From positions 35,392,001-35,456,000 of the forward strand of contig CP136896.1 of NCBI GenBank assembly GCA_034359265.1: a DNA stretch of 64,000 bases, read 5' to 3'. The translations under genes were made by a program, and so were the position numbers. Origin of the DNA: Canna indica (lineage: Eukaryota; Streptophyta; Magnoliopsida; Zingiberales; Cannaceae). Within the stretch, counting starts at the first letter, position 1; every line of letters begins with the position of its first letter. Below the pieces are notes generated by a model. It searched no databases. It was not told the DNA's origin and worked only from the letters and a program-made list of their open reading frames with translations. Shown here in pieces: positions 1-12,202 of the stretch.

Positions 1-375
1 CAATTCTGTGCATTAGTCTGTCAAAAATAACTCGATTAACAACTTCTCCCATCGCAGTGAATATTCTGGAGTCGCTCGGTACTCAGATTACTGGGTGTTT
101 CGAGCCGATACCCCAAAGTTCAATCAGTCGGCCTCGTTCAAAATCAATTCGAAAAATCGTGCAATTCTTTGCATTAGTATGTCAAAAATAACTCGATTAA
201 CAACTTCTCCCATCACAGTGAATGTTCTGGAGTCGCTCGGGACTCAGATTACAGTGCGTTTCGAGCCGATACCCCGAAGTTCAATCAGTCGGCATCGTTC
301 AAGATCTATTCGAAAAAGCATGCAATTCTTTGCATTAGTCTGTCAAAAATAACTCGATTAACAACTTCTCCCATC
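1..375 (+). repeat. Copy of 12264-12638 (offset 12,263 bp)
   Basis: Read base by base, this stretch matches 12264-12638 with a single difference (C at 245, G at 12508). Shared rare variants are gaatattctgg, gtatgtc and acagtgcg. Similarity falls off at 376/12639, where cgcag faces cacag. The left limit is unknown because the window starts inside the match. It is one of several dispersed re-used blocks. Confidence 0.85.
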
Positions 376-2607
376 GCAGTGAATGTTCTGGAGTCGCTCG
401 GGACTCTGATTACAGGGCGTTTCGAGCCGATACCCCGAAGTTCAATCAGTCTGCTTCGTTCAAGATTCTATTCGAAAAATAGTGCAATTCTGTGCATTAG
501 TCTGTCGAGAATAACTCGATTAACAACTTCTCCCATCACAGTGAATGTTCTGGAGTCGCTCGGTACTCAGATTACTGGGCGTTTCGAGCCGATACTCCGA
601 ATTTCAATCAGTCGGATTCGTTCAAGATTCTATTCGAAAAATCGTGCAATTCTGTGCATTAGTCTGTCAAAAATAACTCGATTAACAACTTCTCCCATCG
701 CAGTGAATGTTCTGGAGTCGCTCGGTACTCAGATTACTGGGTGTTTCGAGCCGATACCCCAAAGTTCAATCAGTCGGCCTCGTTCAAAATCAATTCGAAA
801 AATCGTGCAATTCTTTGCATTAGTATGTCAAAAATAACTCGATTAACAACTTCTCCCATCACAGTGAATGTTCTGGAGTCGCTCGGGACTCAGATTACAG
901 GGCGTTTCGAGCCGATACCCCGAAGTTCAATCAGTCGGCATCGTTCAAGATCTATTCGAAAAATCATGCAATTCTTTGCATTAGTCTATCAAAAATAACT
1001 CGATTAACAACTTCTCCCATCACAGTGAATGTTCTGGAGTCGCTCGGGACTCTGATTACAGGGCGTTTCGAGCCGATACCCCGAAGTTCAATCAGTCTGC
1101 TTCGTTCAAGATTCGATTCGAAAAATAGTGCAATTCTGTGCATTAGTCTGTCAAGAATAACTCGATTAACAACTTCTCCCATCGCAGTGAATGTTCTGGA
1201 GTCGCTCGGTACTCAGATTTCTGGGCGTTTCGAGCCGATACCCCGAAGTTCAATCAGTCGGCCTCGTTCAAAATCAATTCGAAAAATTGTGCAATTCTTT
1301 GCATTAGTCTGTCAAAAATAACTCGATTAACAACTTCACCCATCATAGTGAATTTTCTGGAGTCGCTCGGGACTCAGATTATAGGGCGTTTCAAGCCGAT
1401 ACCCCGAAGTTTAATCAGTCGGCATCGTTCAAGATCTATTCGAAAAACCATGCAATTCTTTGCATTAGTCTGTCAAAAATAACTCGATTAACAACTTCTC
1501 CCATCATAGTTAATGTTCTGGAGTCGCTCGGGACTCAGATTACAGGGCGTTTCGAGCCGATACCCCGAAGTTCAATCAGTTGGCTTCGTTCAAGATTCTA
1601 TTCGAAAAATCGTGCAATTATGTGCATTAGTCTGTCAAAAATAACTCGATTAACAACTTCTCCCATCGCAGTGAATGTTCTGGAGTCGCTCGGTACTCAG
1701 ATTACTGGGCGTTTCGAGCTGATACCCCGAAGTTCAATCAGTCGGCATCGTTCAAGATCTATTAGAAAAATCAAGCAATTCTTTGCATTAGTCTGTCAAA
1801 AATAACTCGATTAACAACTTCTCCCATCACAGTGAATGTTCTGGAGTCGCTCGGGACTCAGATTATAGGGCGTTTCGAGCCGATACCCCGAAGTTCAATC
1901 AGTCTGCTTCGTTCAAGATTCTACTCGAAAAATAGTGCAATTCTGTGCATTAGTCTGTCGAGAATAACTCGATTAACAACTTCTCCCATCGCAGTGAATG
2001 TTCTGGAGTCGCTCGGTACTCAGATTACTGGGCATTTCAAGCCGATACCCCGAAGTTCAATCAGTCGGCTTCGTTCAAAATCAATTCGAAAAATCATGCA
2101 ATTATGTGCATTAGTCTGTCAAAAATAACTCGATTAACAACTTCTCCCATCGCAGTGAATGTTCTGGAGTCGCTCGGTACTCAGATTTCTGGGCGTTTCG
2201 AGCAGATACCCCAAAGTTCAATCAGTCGGCCTCGTTCAAAATCAATTCGAAAAATCGTGCAATTCTTTGCATTAGTCTATCAAAAATAACTCGATTAACA
2301 ACTTCTCCCATCACAGTGAATGTTCTGGAGTCGCTCGGGACTCAGATTACAGTGTGTTTCGAACCGATACCCCGAAGTTCAATCAGTCGGCATCGTTCAA
2401 GATCTATTCGAAAAAGTATGCAATTCTTTGCATTAGTCTGTCAAAAATAACTCGATTAACAACTTCTCCCATCGCAGTGAATGTTCTGGAGTCGCTCGGG
2501 ACTCTGATTACAGGGCGTTTCGAGCCGATACCCCGAAGTTCAATCAGTCTGCTTCGTTCAAGATTCTATTCGAAAAATAGTGCAATTCTGTGCATTAGTC
2601 TGTCGAG
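1..2607 (+). repeat. Left irregular domain with a 4-monomer (646-bp) period
   Basis: These are satellite monomers only. Positions 1-375 resemble 647-1021 at a 646-bp (four-monomer) offset and share the rare variant gtatgtc (at about 178 and 824), but several substitutions separate the copies, so this repeat is older than the tandem duplications further right. Other distinctive changes are gattcgattcg at about 1110 and gtcaaga at about 1150. No gene or other element was seen. Confidence 0.8.
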
Positions 2608-5600
2608 AATAACTCGATTAACAACTTCTCCCATCACAGTGAATGTTCTGGAGTCGCTCGGTACTCAGATTACTGGGCGTTTCGAGCCGATACCCCGAAG
2701 TTCAATCAGTCGGCCTCGTTCAAAATCAATTCGCAAAATCGTGCAATTCTTTGCATTAGTCTATCAAAAATAACTCGATTAACAACTTCACCCATCACAG
2801 TGAATTTTCTGGAGTCGCTCGGGACTCAGATTATAGGGCGTTTCAAGCCGATACCCCGAAGTTTAATCAGTCGGCATCGTTCAAGATCTATTCGAAAAAC
2901 CATGCAATTCTTTGCATTAGTCTGTCAAAAATAACTCGATTAACAACTTCTCCCATCATAGTTAATGTTCTGGAGTCGCTCGGGACTCAGATTACAGGGC
3001 GTTTCGAGCCGATACCCCGAAGTTCAATCAGTTGGCTTCGTTCAAGATTCTATTCGAAAAATCGTGCAATTATGTGCATTAGTCTGTCAAAAATAACTCG
3101 ATTAACAACTTCTCCCATCGCAGTGAATGTTCTGGAGTCGCTCGGTACTCAGATTATTGGGCGTTTCGAGCTGATACCCCGAAGTTCAATCAGTCGGCAT
3201 CGTTCAAGATCTATTAGAAAAATCAAGCAATTCTTTGCATTAGTCTGTCAAAAATAACTCGATTAACAACTTCTCCCATCACAGTGAATGTTCTGGAGTC
3301 GCTCGGGACTCAGATTACTGGGCGTTTCGAGCCGATACCCCGAAGTTCAATCAGTCTGCTTCGTTCAAGATTCTACTCGAAAAATAGTGCAATTCTGTGC
3401 ATTAGTCTGTCGAGAATAACTCGATTAACAACTTCTCCCATCGCAGTGAATGTTCTGGAGTCGCTCGGTACTCAGATTACTGGGCGTTTCAAGCCGATAC
3501 CCCGAAGTTCAATCAGTCGGCTTCGTTCAAAATCAATTCGAAAAATCATGCAATTATGTGCATTAGTCTGTCAAAAATAACTCGATTAACAACTTCTCCC
3601 ATCGCAGTGAATGTTCTGGAGTCGCTCGGGGCTCAGATTACAGTGTGTTTCGAGCCGATACCCCGAAGTTCAATCAGTCGGCATCGTTCAAGATCTATTC
3701 GAAAAAGCATGCAATTCTTTGCATTAGTCTGTCAAAAATAACTCGATTAACAACTTCTCCCATCGCAGTGAATGTTCTGGAGTCTTTCGGGACTCTGATT
3801 ACAGGGCGTTTCGAGCCGATACCCCGATGTTCAATCAGTCTGCTTTGTTCAAGATTCTATTCAAAAAATAGTGCAATTCTGTGCATTAGTCTGTCGAGAA
3901 TAACTCGATTAACAACTTCTCCCATCACAGTGAATGTTCTGGAGTCGCTCGGTACTCAGATTACTGGGCGTTTCGAGCCGATACCCCGAAGTTCAATCAG
4001 TCGGCCTCGTTCAAAATCAATTCGCAAAATCGTGCAATTCTTTGCATTAGTCTGTCAAAAATAACTCGATTAACAACTTCACCCATCACAGTGAATTTTC
4101 TGGAGTCGCTCGGGACTCAGATTATAGGGCGTTTCAAGCCGATACCCCGAAGTTTAATCAGTCGGCATCGTTCAAGATCTATTCGAAAAACCATGCAATT
4201 CTTTGCATTAGTCTGTCAAAAATAACTCGATTAACAACTTCTCCCATCATAGTTAATGTTCTGGAGTCGCTCGGGACTCAGATTACAGGGCGTTTCGAGC
4301 CGATACCCCGAAGTTCAATCAGTTGGCTTCGTTCAAGATTCTATTCGAAAAATCGTGCAATTATGTGCATTAGTCTGTCAAAAATAACTCGATTAACAAC
4401 TTCTCCCATCGCAGTGAATGTTCTGGAGTCGCTCGGTACTCAGATTATTGGGCGTTTCGAGCTGATACCCCGAAGTTCAATCAGTCGGCATCGTTCAAGA
4501 TCTATTAGAAAAATCAAGCAATTCTTTGCATTAGTCTGTCAAAAATAACTCGATTAACAACTTCTCCCATCACAGTGAATGTTCTGGAGTCGCTCGGGAC
4601 TCAGATTACAGGGCGTTTCGAGCCGATACCCCGAAGTTCAATCAGTCTGCTTCGTTCAAGATTCTACTCGAAAAATAGTGCAATTCTGTGCATTAGTCTG
4701 TCGAGAATAACTCGATTAACAACTTCTCCCATCGCAGTGAATGTTCTGGAGTCGCTCGGTACTCAGATTACTGGGCGTTTCAAGCCGATACCCCGAAGTT
4801 CAATGAGTCGGCTTCGTTCAAAATCAATTCGAAAAATCATGCAATTATGTGCATTAGTCTGTCAAAAATAACTCGATTAACAACTTCTCCCATCGCAGTG
4901 AATGTTCTGGAGTCGCTCGGTACTCAGATTTCTGGGCGTTTCGAGCCGATACCCCAAAGTTCAATCAGTCGGCCTCGTTCAAAATCAATTCGAAAAATCG
5001 TGCAATTCTTTGCATTAGTCTGTCAAAAATAACTCGATTAACAACTTCTCCCATCACAGTGAATGTTCTGGAGTCGCTCGGGACTCAGATTACAGTGTGT
5101 TTCGAGCCGATACCCCGAAGTTCAATCAGTCGGCATCGTTCAAGATCTATTCAAAAAAGCATGCAATTCTTTGCATTAGTCTGTCAAAAATAACTCGATT
5201 AACAACTTCTCCCATCGCAGTGAATGTTCTGGAGTCGCTCGGGACTCTGATTACAGGGCGTTTCGAGCCGATACCCCGAAGTTCAATCAGTCTGCTTCGT
5301 TCAAGATTCTATTCGAAAAATAGTGCAATTCTATGCATTAGTCTGTCGAGAATAACTCGATTAACAACTTCTCCCATCACAGTGAATGTTCTGGAGTCGC
5401 TCGGTACTCAGATTACTGGGCGTTTCGAGCCGATACCCCGAAGTTCAATCAGTCGGCCTCGTTCAAAATCAATTCGAAAAATCGTGCAATTCTTTGCATT
5501 AGTCTGTCAAAAATAACTCGATTAACAACTTCACCTATCACAGTGAATTTTCTGGAGTCGCTCGGGACTCAGATTATAGGGCGTTTCAAGCCGATACCAC

Positions 5601-8600
5601 GAAGTTTAATCAGTCGGCATCGTTCAAGATCTATTCGAAAAACCATGCAATTCTTTGCATTAGTCTGTCAAAAATAACTCGATTAACAACTTCTCCCATC
5701 ATAGTTAATGTTCTGGAGTCGCTCCGGACTCAGATTACAGGGCGTTTCGAGCCGATACCCCGAAGTTCAATCAGTTGGCTTCGTTCAAGATTCTATTCGA
5801 AAAATCGTGCAATTATGTGCATTAGTCTGTCAAAAATAACTCGATTAACAACTTCTCCCATCGCAGTGAATGTTCTGGAGTCGCTCGGTACTCAGATTAC
5901 TGGGCGTTTCGAGCTGATACCCCGAAGTTCAATCAGTCGGCATCGTTCAAGATCTATTAGAAAAATCATGCAATTATGTGCATTAGTCTGTCAAAAATAA
6001 CTCGATTAACAACTTCTCCCATCGCAGTGAATGTTCTGGAGTCGCTCGGTACTCAGATTTCTGGGCGTTTCGAGCCGATACCCAAAAGTTCAATCAGTCG
6101 GCCTCGTTCAAAATCAATTCGAAAAATCGTGCAATTCTTTGCATTAGTCTGTCAAAAATAACTCGATTAACAACTTCTCCCATCACAGTGAATGTTCTGG
6201 AGTCGCTCGGGACCCAGATTACAGTGTGTTTCGAGCCGATACCCCGAAGTTCGATCAGTCGGCCTCATTCAAAATCAATTCGAAAAATCGTGCAATTCTT
6301 TGCATTAGTCTGTCAAAAATAACTCGATTAACAACTTCACCCATCACAGTGAATTTTCTGGAGTCGCTCGGGACTCAGATTATAGGGCGTTTCAAGCCGA
6401 TACCCCGAAGTTTAATCAGTCGGCATCGTTCAAGATCTATTCGAAAAACCATGCAATTCTTTGCATTAGTCTGTCAAAAATAACTCGATTAACAACTTCT
6501 CCCATCATAGTTAATGTTCTGGAGTCGCTCCGGACTCAGATTACAGGGCGTTTCGAGCCGATACCCCGAAGTTCAATCAGTTGGCTTCGTTCAAGATTCT
6601 ATTCGAAAAATCGTGCAATTATGTGCATTAGTCTGTCAAAAATAACTCGATTAACAACTTCTCCCATCGCAGTGAATGTTCTGGAGTCGCTCGGTACTCA
6701 GATTACTGGGCGTTTCGAGCTGATACCTCGAAGTTCAATCAGTCGGCATCGTTCAAGATCTATTAGAAAAATCATGCAATTATGTGCATTAGTCTGTCAA
6801 AAATAACTCGGTTAACAACTTATCCCATCGCAGTGAATGTTCTGGAGTCGCTCGGTACTCAGATTTCTGGGCGTTTCGAGCCGATACCCCAAAGTTCAAT
6901 CAGTCGGCCTCGTTCAAAATCAATTCGAAAAATCGTGCAATTCTTTGCATTAGTCTGTCAAAAATAACTTGATTAACAACTTCTCCCATCACAGTGAATG
7001 TTCTGGAGTCGCTCGGGACCCAGATTACAGTGTGTTTCGAGCCGATACCCCGAAGTTCAATCAGTCGGCATCGTTCAAGATCTATTCGAAAAAGCATGCA
7101 ATTCTTTGCATTAGTCTGTCAAAAATAACTCGATTAACAACTTCTCCCATCGCAGTGAATGTTCTGGAGTCGCTCGGGACTCTGATTACAGGGCGTTTCG
7201 AGCCGATACCCCGAAGTTCAATCAGTCTGCTTCGTTCAAGATTCTATTCAAAAAATAGTGCAATTTTGTGCGTTAGTCTGTCGAGAATAACTCGATTAAC
7301 AACTTCTCCCATCACAGTGAATGTTCTGGAGTCGCTCGGTACTCAGATTACTGGGCGTTTCGAGCCGATACCCCGAAGTTCAATCAGTCGGCCTCGTTCA
7401 AAATCAATTCGAAAAATCGTGCAATTCTTTGCATTAGTCTGTCAAAAATAACTCGATTAACAACTTCTCCCATCACAGTGAATGTTCTGGAGTCGCTCGG
7501 GACTCAGATTACAGGGCGTTTCAAGCCGATACCCCGAAGTTTAATCAGTCGGCATCGTTCAAGATCTATTCGAAAAACCATGCAATTCTTTGCATTAGTC
7601 TGTCAAAAATAACTCGATTAACAACTTCTCCCATCATAGTTAATGTTCTGGAGTCGCTCGGGACTCAGATTACAGGGCGTTTCGAGCCGATACCCCGAAG
7701 TTCAATCAGTTGGCTTCGTTCAAGATTCTATTCGAAAAATCGTGCAATTCTGTGCATTAGTCTGTCAAAAATAACTCGATTAACAACTTCTCCCATCGCA
7801 GTGAATGTTCTGGAGTCGCTCGGTACTCAGATTACTGGGCGTTTCGAGCTGATACCCCGAAGTTCAATCAGTCGGCATCGTTCAAGATCTATTAGAAAAA
7901 TCAAGCAAATCTTTGCATTAGTCTGTCAAAAATAACTCGATTAACAACTTCTCCCATCACAGTGAATGTTCTGGAGTCGCTCGGGACTCAGATTACAGGG
8001 CGTTTCGAGCCGATACCCCGAAGTTCAATCAGTCTGCTTCGTTCAAGATTCTACTCGAAAAATAGTGCAATTCTGTGCATTAGTCTGTCGAGAATAACTC
8101 GATTAACAACTTCTCCCATCGCAGTGAATGTTCTGGAGTCGCTCGGTACTCAGATTACTGGGTGTTTCAAGCCGATACCCCGAAGTTCAATCAGTCGGCT
8201 TCGTTCAAAATCAATTCGAAAAATCATGCAATTATGTGCATTAGTCTGTCAAAAATAACTCGATTAACAACTTCTCCCATCGCAGTGAATGTTCTGGAGT
8301 CGCTCGGTACTCAGATTACTGGGCGTTTCGAGCTGATACCCCGTAGTTCAATCAGTCGACATCGTTCAAGATCTATTCGAAAAATCATGCAATTCTTTGC
8401 ATTAGTCTGTCAAAAATAACTCGATTAACAACTTCTCCCATCATAGTTAATGTTCTGGAGTCGCTCGGGACTCAGATTACAGGGCGTTTCGAGCCGATAC
8501 CCCGAATTTCAATCAGTCGGCTTCGTTCAAGATTCTATTCGAAAAATCGTGCAATTCTGTGCATTAGTCTGTCAAAAATAACTCGATTAACAACTTCTCC

Positions 8601-11600
8601 CATCGTAGTGAATGTTCTGGAGTCGCTCGGTACTCAGATTACTGGGCGTTTCGAGCCGATACCCCAAAGTTCAATCAGTCGGCCTCGTTCAAAATCAATT
8701 CGAAAAATCGTGCAATTCTTTGCATTAGTCTATCAAAAATAACTCGATTAACAACTTCTCCCATCGCAGTGAATGTTCTGGAGTCGCTCGGTACTCAGAA
8801 TACTGGGCGTTTCGAGCCGATACCCCGAAGTTCAATCAGTCGGCCTCGTTCAAAATCAATTCGAAAAATCGTGCAATTCTTTGGATTAGTCTGTCAAAAA
8901 TAACTCGATTAACAACTTCTCCCATCACAGTAAATGTTCTAGAGTCGCTCGGGACTCAGATTACAGGGCGTTTCGAGCCGATACCCCGAAGTTCAATCAG
9001 TTGGCTTCGTTCAAGATTCTATTCGAAAAATCGTGCAATTATGTGCATTAGTCTGTCAAAAATAACTCGATTAACAACTTCTCCCATCGCAGTGAATGTT
9101 CTAGAGTCGCTCGGTACTCAGATTACTGGGCGTTTCGAGCTGATACCCCGAAGTTCAATCAGTCGGCATCGTTCAAGATCTATTAGAAAAATCATGCAAT
9201 TATGTGCATTAGTCTGTCAAAAATAACTCGATTAACAACTTCTCCCATCGCAGTGAATGTTCTGGAGTCGCTCGGTACTCAGATTATTGGGCGTTTCGAG
9301 CTGATACCCCGAAGTTCAATCAGTCGGCATCGTTCAAGATCTATTAGAAAAATCAAGCAATTCTTTGCATTAGTCTGTCAAAAATAACTCGATTAACAAC
9401 TTCTCCCATCACAGTGAATGTTCTGGAGTCGCTCGGGACTCAGATTACAGGGCGTTACGAGCCGATACCCCGAAGTTCAATCAGTCTGCTTCGTTCAAGA
9501 TTCTACTCGAAAAATAGTGCAATTCTGTGCATTAGTCTGTCGAGAATAACTCGATTAACAACTTCTCCCACCGCAGTGAATGTTCTGGAGTCGCTCGGTA
9601 CTCAGATTACTGGGCGTTTCAAGCCGATACCCCGAAGTTCAATCAGTCGGCTTCGTTCAAAATCAATTCGAAAAATCATGCAATTATGTGCATTAGTCTG
9701 TCAAAAATAACTCGATTAACAACTTGTCCCATCGCAGTGAATGTTCTGGAGTCGCTCGGTACTCAGATTTCTGGGCGTTTCGAGCCGATACCCCAAAGTT
9801 CAATCAGTCGGCCTCGTTCAAAATCAATTCGAAAAATCGTGCAATTCTTTGCATTAGTCTGTCAAAAATAACTCGATTAACAACTTCTCCCATCACAGTG
9901 AATGTTCTGGAGTCGCTCGGGACTCAGATTACAGTGTGTTTCGAGCCGATACCCCGAAGTTCAATCAGTCGGCATCGTTCAAGATCTATTCAAAAAAGCA
10001 TGCAATTCTTTGCATTAGTCTGTCAAAAATAACTCGATTAACAACTTCTCCCATCGCAGTGAATGTTCTGGAGTCGCTCGGGACTCTGATTACAGGGCGT
10101 TTCGAGCCGATACCCCGAAGTTCAATCAGTCTGCTTCGTTCAAGATTCTATTCGAAAAATAGTGCAATTCTATCCATTAGTCTGTCGAGAATAACTCGAT
10201 TAACAACTTCTCCCATCACAGTGAATGTTCTCGATTCGCTCGGTACTCAGATTACTGGGCGTTTCGAGCCGATACCCCGAAGTTCAATCAGTCGGCCTCG
10301 TTCAAAATCAATTCGAAAAATCGTGCAATTCTTTGCATTAGTCTGTCAAAAATAACTCGATTAACAACTTCACCCATCACAGTGAATTTTCTGGAGTCGC
10401 TCGGGACTCAGATTATAGGGCGTTTCAAGCCGATACCCCGAAGTTTAATCAGTCGGCATCGTTCAAGATCTATTCGAAAAACCATGCAATTCTTTGCATT
10501 AGTCTGTCAAAAATAACTCGATTAACAACTTCTCCCATCATAGTTAATGTTCTGGAGTCGCTCCGGACTCAGATTACAGGGCGTTTCGAGCCGATACCCC
10601 GAAGTTCAATCAGTTGGCTTCGTTCAAGATTCTATTCGAAAAATCGTGCAATTATGTGCATTAGTCTGTCAAAAATAACTCGATTAACAACTTCTCCCAT
10701 CGCAGTGAATGTTCTGGAGTCGCTCGGTACTCAGATTACTGGGCGTTTCGAGCTGATACCCCGAAGTTCAATCAGTCTGCTTCGTTCAAGATTCTATTCG
10801 AAAAATAGTGCAATTCTATGCATTAGTCTGTCGAGAATAACTCGATTAACAACTTCTCCCATCACAGTGAATGTTCTGGAGTCGCTCGGTACTCAGATTA
10901 CTGGGCGTTTCGAGCCGATACCCCGAAGTTCAATCAGTCGGCCTCGTTCAAAATCAATTCGAAAAATCGTGCAATTCTTTGGATTAGTCTGTCAAAAATA
11001 ACTCGATTAACAACTTCTCCCATCACAGTAAATGTTATAGAGTCGCTCGGGACTCAGATTACAGGGCGTTTCGAGCCGATACCCCGAAGTTCAATCAATT
11101 GGCTTCGTTCAAGATTCTATTCGAAAAATCGTGCAATTATGTGCATTAGTCTGTCAAAAATAACTCGATTAACAACTTCTCCCATCGCAGTGAATGTTCT
11201 GGAGTCGCTCGGTACTCAGATTACTGGGCGTTTCGAGCTGATACCCCGAAGTTCAATCAGTCGGCATCGTTCAAGATCTATTAGAAAAATCATGCAATTA
11301 TGTGCATTAGTCTGTCAAAAATAACTCGATTAACAACTTCTCCCATCGCAGTGAATGTTCTGGAGTCGCTCGGTACTCAGATTATTGGGCGTTTCGAGCT
11401 GATACCCCGAAGTTCAATCAGTCGGCATCGTTCAAGATCTATTAGAAAAATCAAGCAATTCTTTGCATTAGTCTGTCAAAAATTACTCGATTAACAACTT
11501 CTCCCATCACAGTGAATGTTCTGGAGTCGCTCGGGACTCAGATTACAGGGCGTTTCGAGCCGATACCCCGAAGTTCAATCAGTCTGCTTCGTTCAAGATT

Positions 11601-12047
11601 CTACTCGAAAAATAGTGCAATTCTGTGCATTAGTCTGTCGAGAATAACTCGATTAACAACTTCTCCCATCGCAGTGAATGTTCTGGAGTCGCTCGGTACT
11701 CAGATTACTGGGCGTTTCAAGCCGATACCCCGAAGTTCAATCAGTCGGCCTCGTTCAAAATCAATTCGAAAAATCGTGCAATTCTTTGCATTAGTCTGTC
11801 AAAAATAACTCGATTAACAACTTCACCCATCACAGTGAATTTTCTGGAGTCGCTCGGGACTCAGATTATAGGGCGTTTCAAGCCGATACCCCGAAGTTTA
11901 ATCAGTCGGCATCGTTCAAGATCTATTCGAAAAACCATGCAATTCTTTGCATTAGTCTGTCAAAAATAACTCGATTAACAACTTCTCCCATCATAGTTAA
12001 TGTTCTGGAGTCGCTCCGGACTCAGATTACAGGGCGTTTCGAGCCGA
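2608..12047 (+). repeat. Left copy of 9.44-kb duplication (offset 51,953 bp)
   Basis: This block equals 54561-64000 at a constant offset with no indel. Differences found by eye are at 3846, 5599, 8057, 9135-9136, 9216, 9726, 10174, 10682, 11315 and 11484, eleven bases in 9,440. The left edge is sharp: bases 2602, 2605 and 2607 differ from the partner and identity begins at 2608. The right limit is set by the end of the window. Internally it is a mosaic of 5-, 8- and 9-monomer periods, for example 1,291-bp spacing between 2354 and 3645 and 1,452-bp spacing between 3645 and 5097. Confidence 0.92.
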
Positions 12048-12202
12048 TACCCCGAAGTTCAATCAGTTGGCTTCGTTCAAGATTCTATTCGAAAAATCGT
12101 GCAATTATGTGCATTAGTCTGTCAAAAATAACTCGATTAACAACTTCTCCCATCGCAGTGAATGTTCTGGAGTCGCTCGGTACTCAGATTACTGGGCGTT
12201 TC
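8745..12202 (+). repeat. Re-used block P, best-represented dispersed segment
   Basis: Parts of this block recur at offsets of 6,133 bp (from about 14,878), 9,200 bp (about 17,945-21,402), 16,946 bp (about 25,691-27,716) and 51,953 bp (from 60,698). Markers include cagaatactggg (8796 and 14929), gttacgagcc (about 9456 and 15589) and paired gctccggactc units. With the original that makes five representatives in the window, suggesting repeated re-amplification of one array segment. Edges at 8745 and 12202 were placed by comparing class-defining bases and may be off by tens of bases. Confidence 0.7.

Noticed and set aside
6900..7097. Minus-strand open frames of 65-72 codons (also at 964-1182, 12387-12584, 27879-28076 and 58853-59050)
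   Set aside because: They are reverse-strand readings of the same monomers, overlap the + strand frames and change with single-base variants.
6969..7451. 160-codon open frame (and its twin at 58922-59404), plus more than a hundred shorter frames of 61-152 codons
   Set aside because: All are translations of the same satellite unit in shifting frames, repeating at monomer or HOR spacing. They have no promoter, recognisable domain or non-repetitive portion, and are explained by the low stop density of the monomer.
2608..12047. Inverted duplication or palindrome of the 9.44-kb block
   Set aside because: Both copies are in direct orientation; no inverted monomer was seen anywhere in the window.
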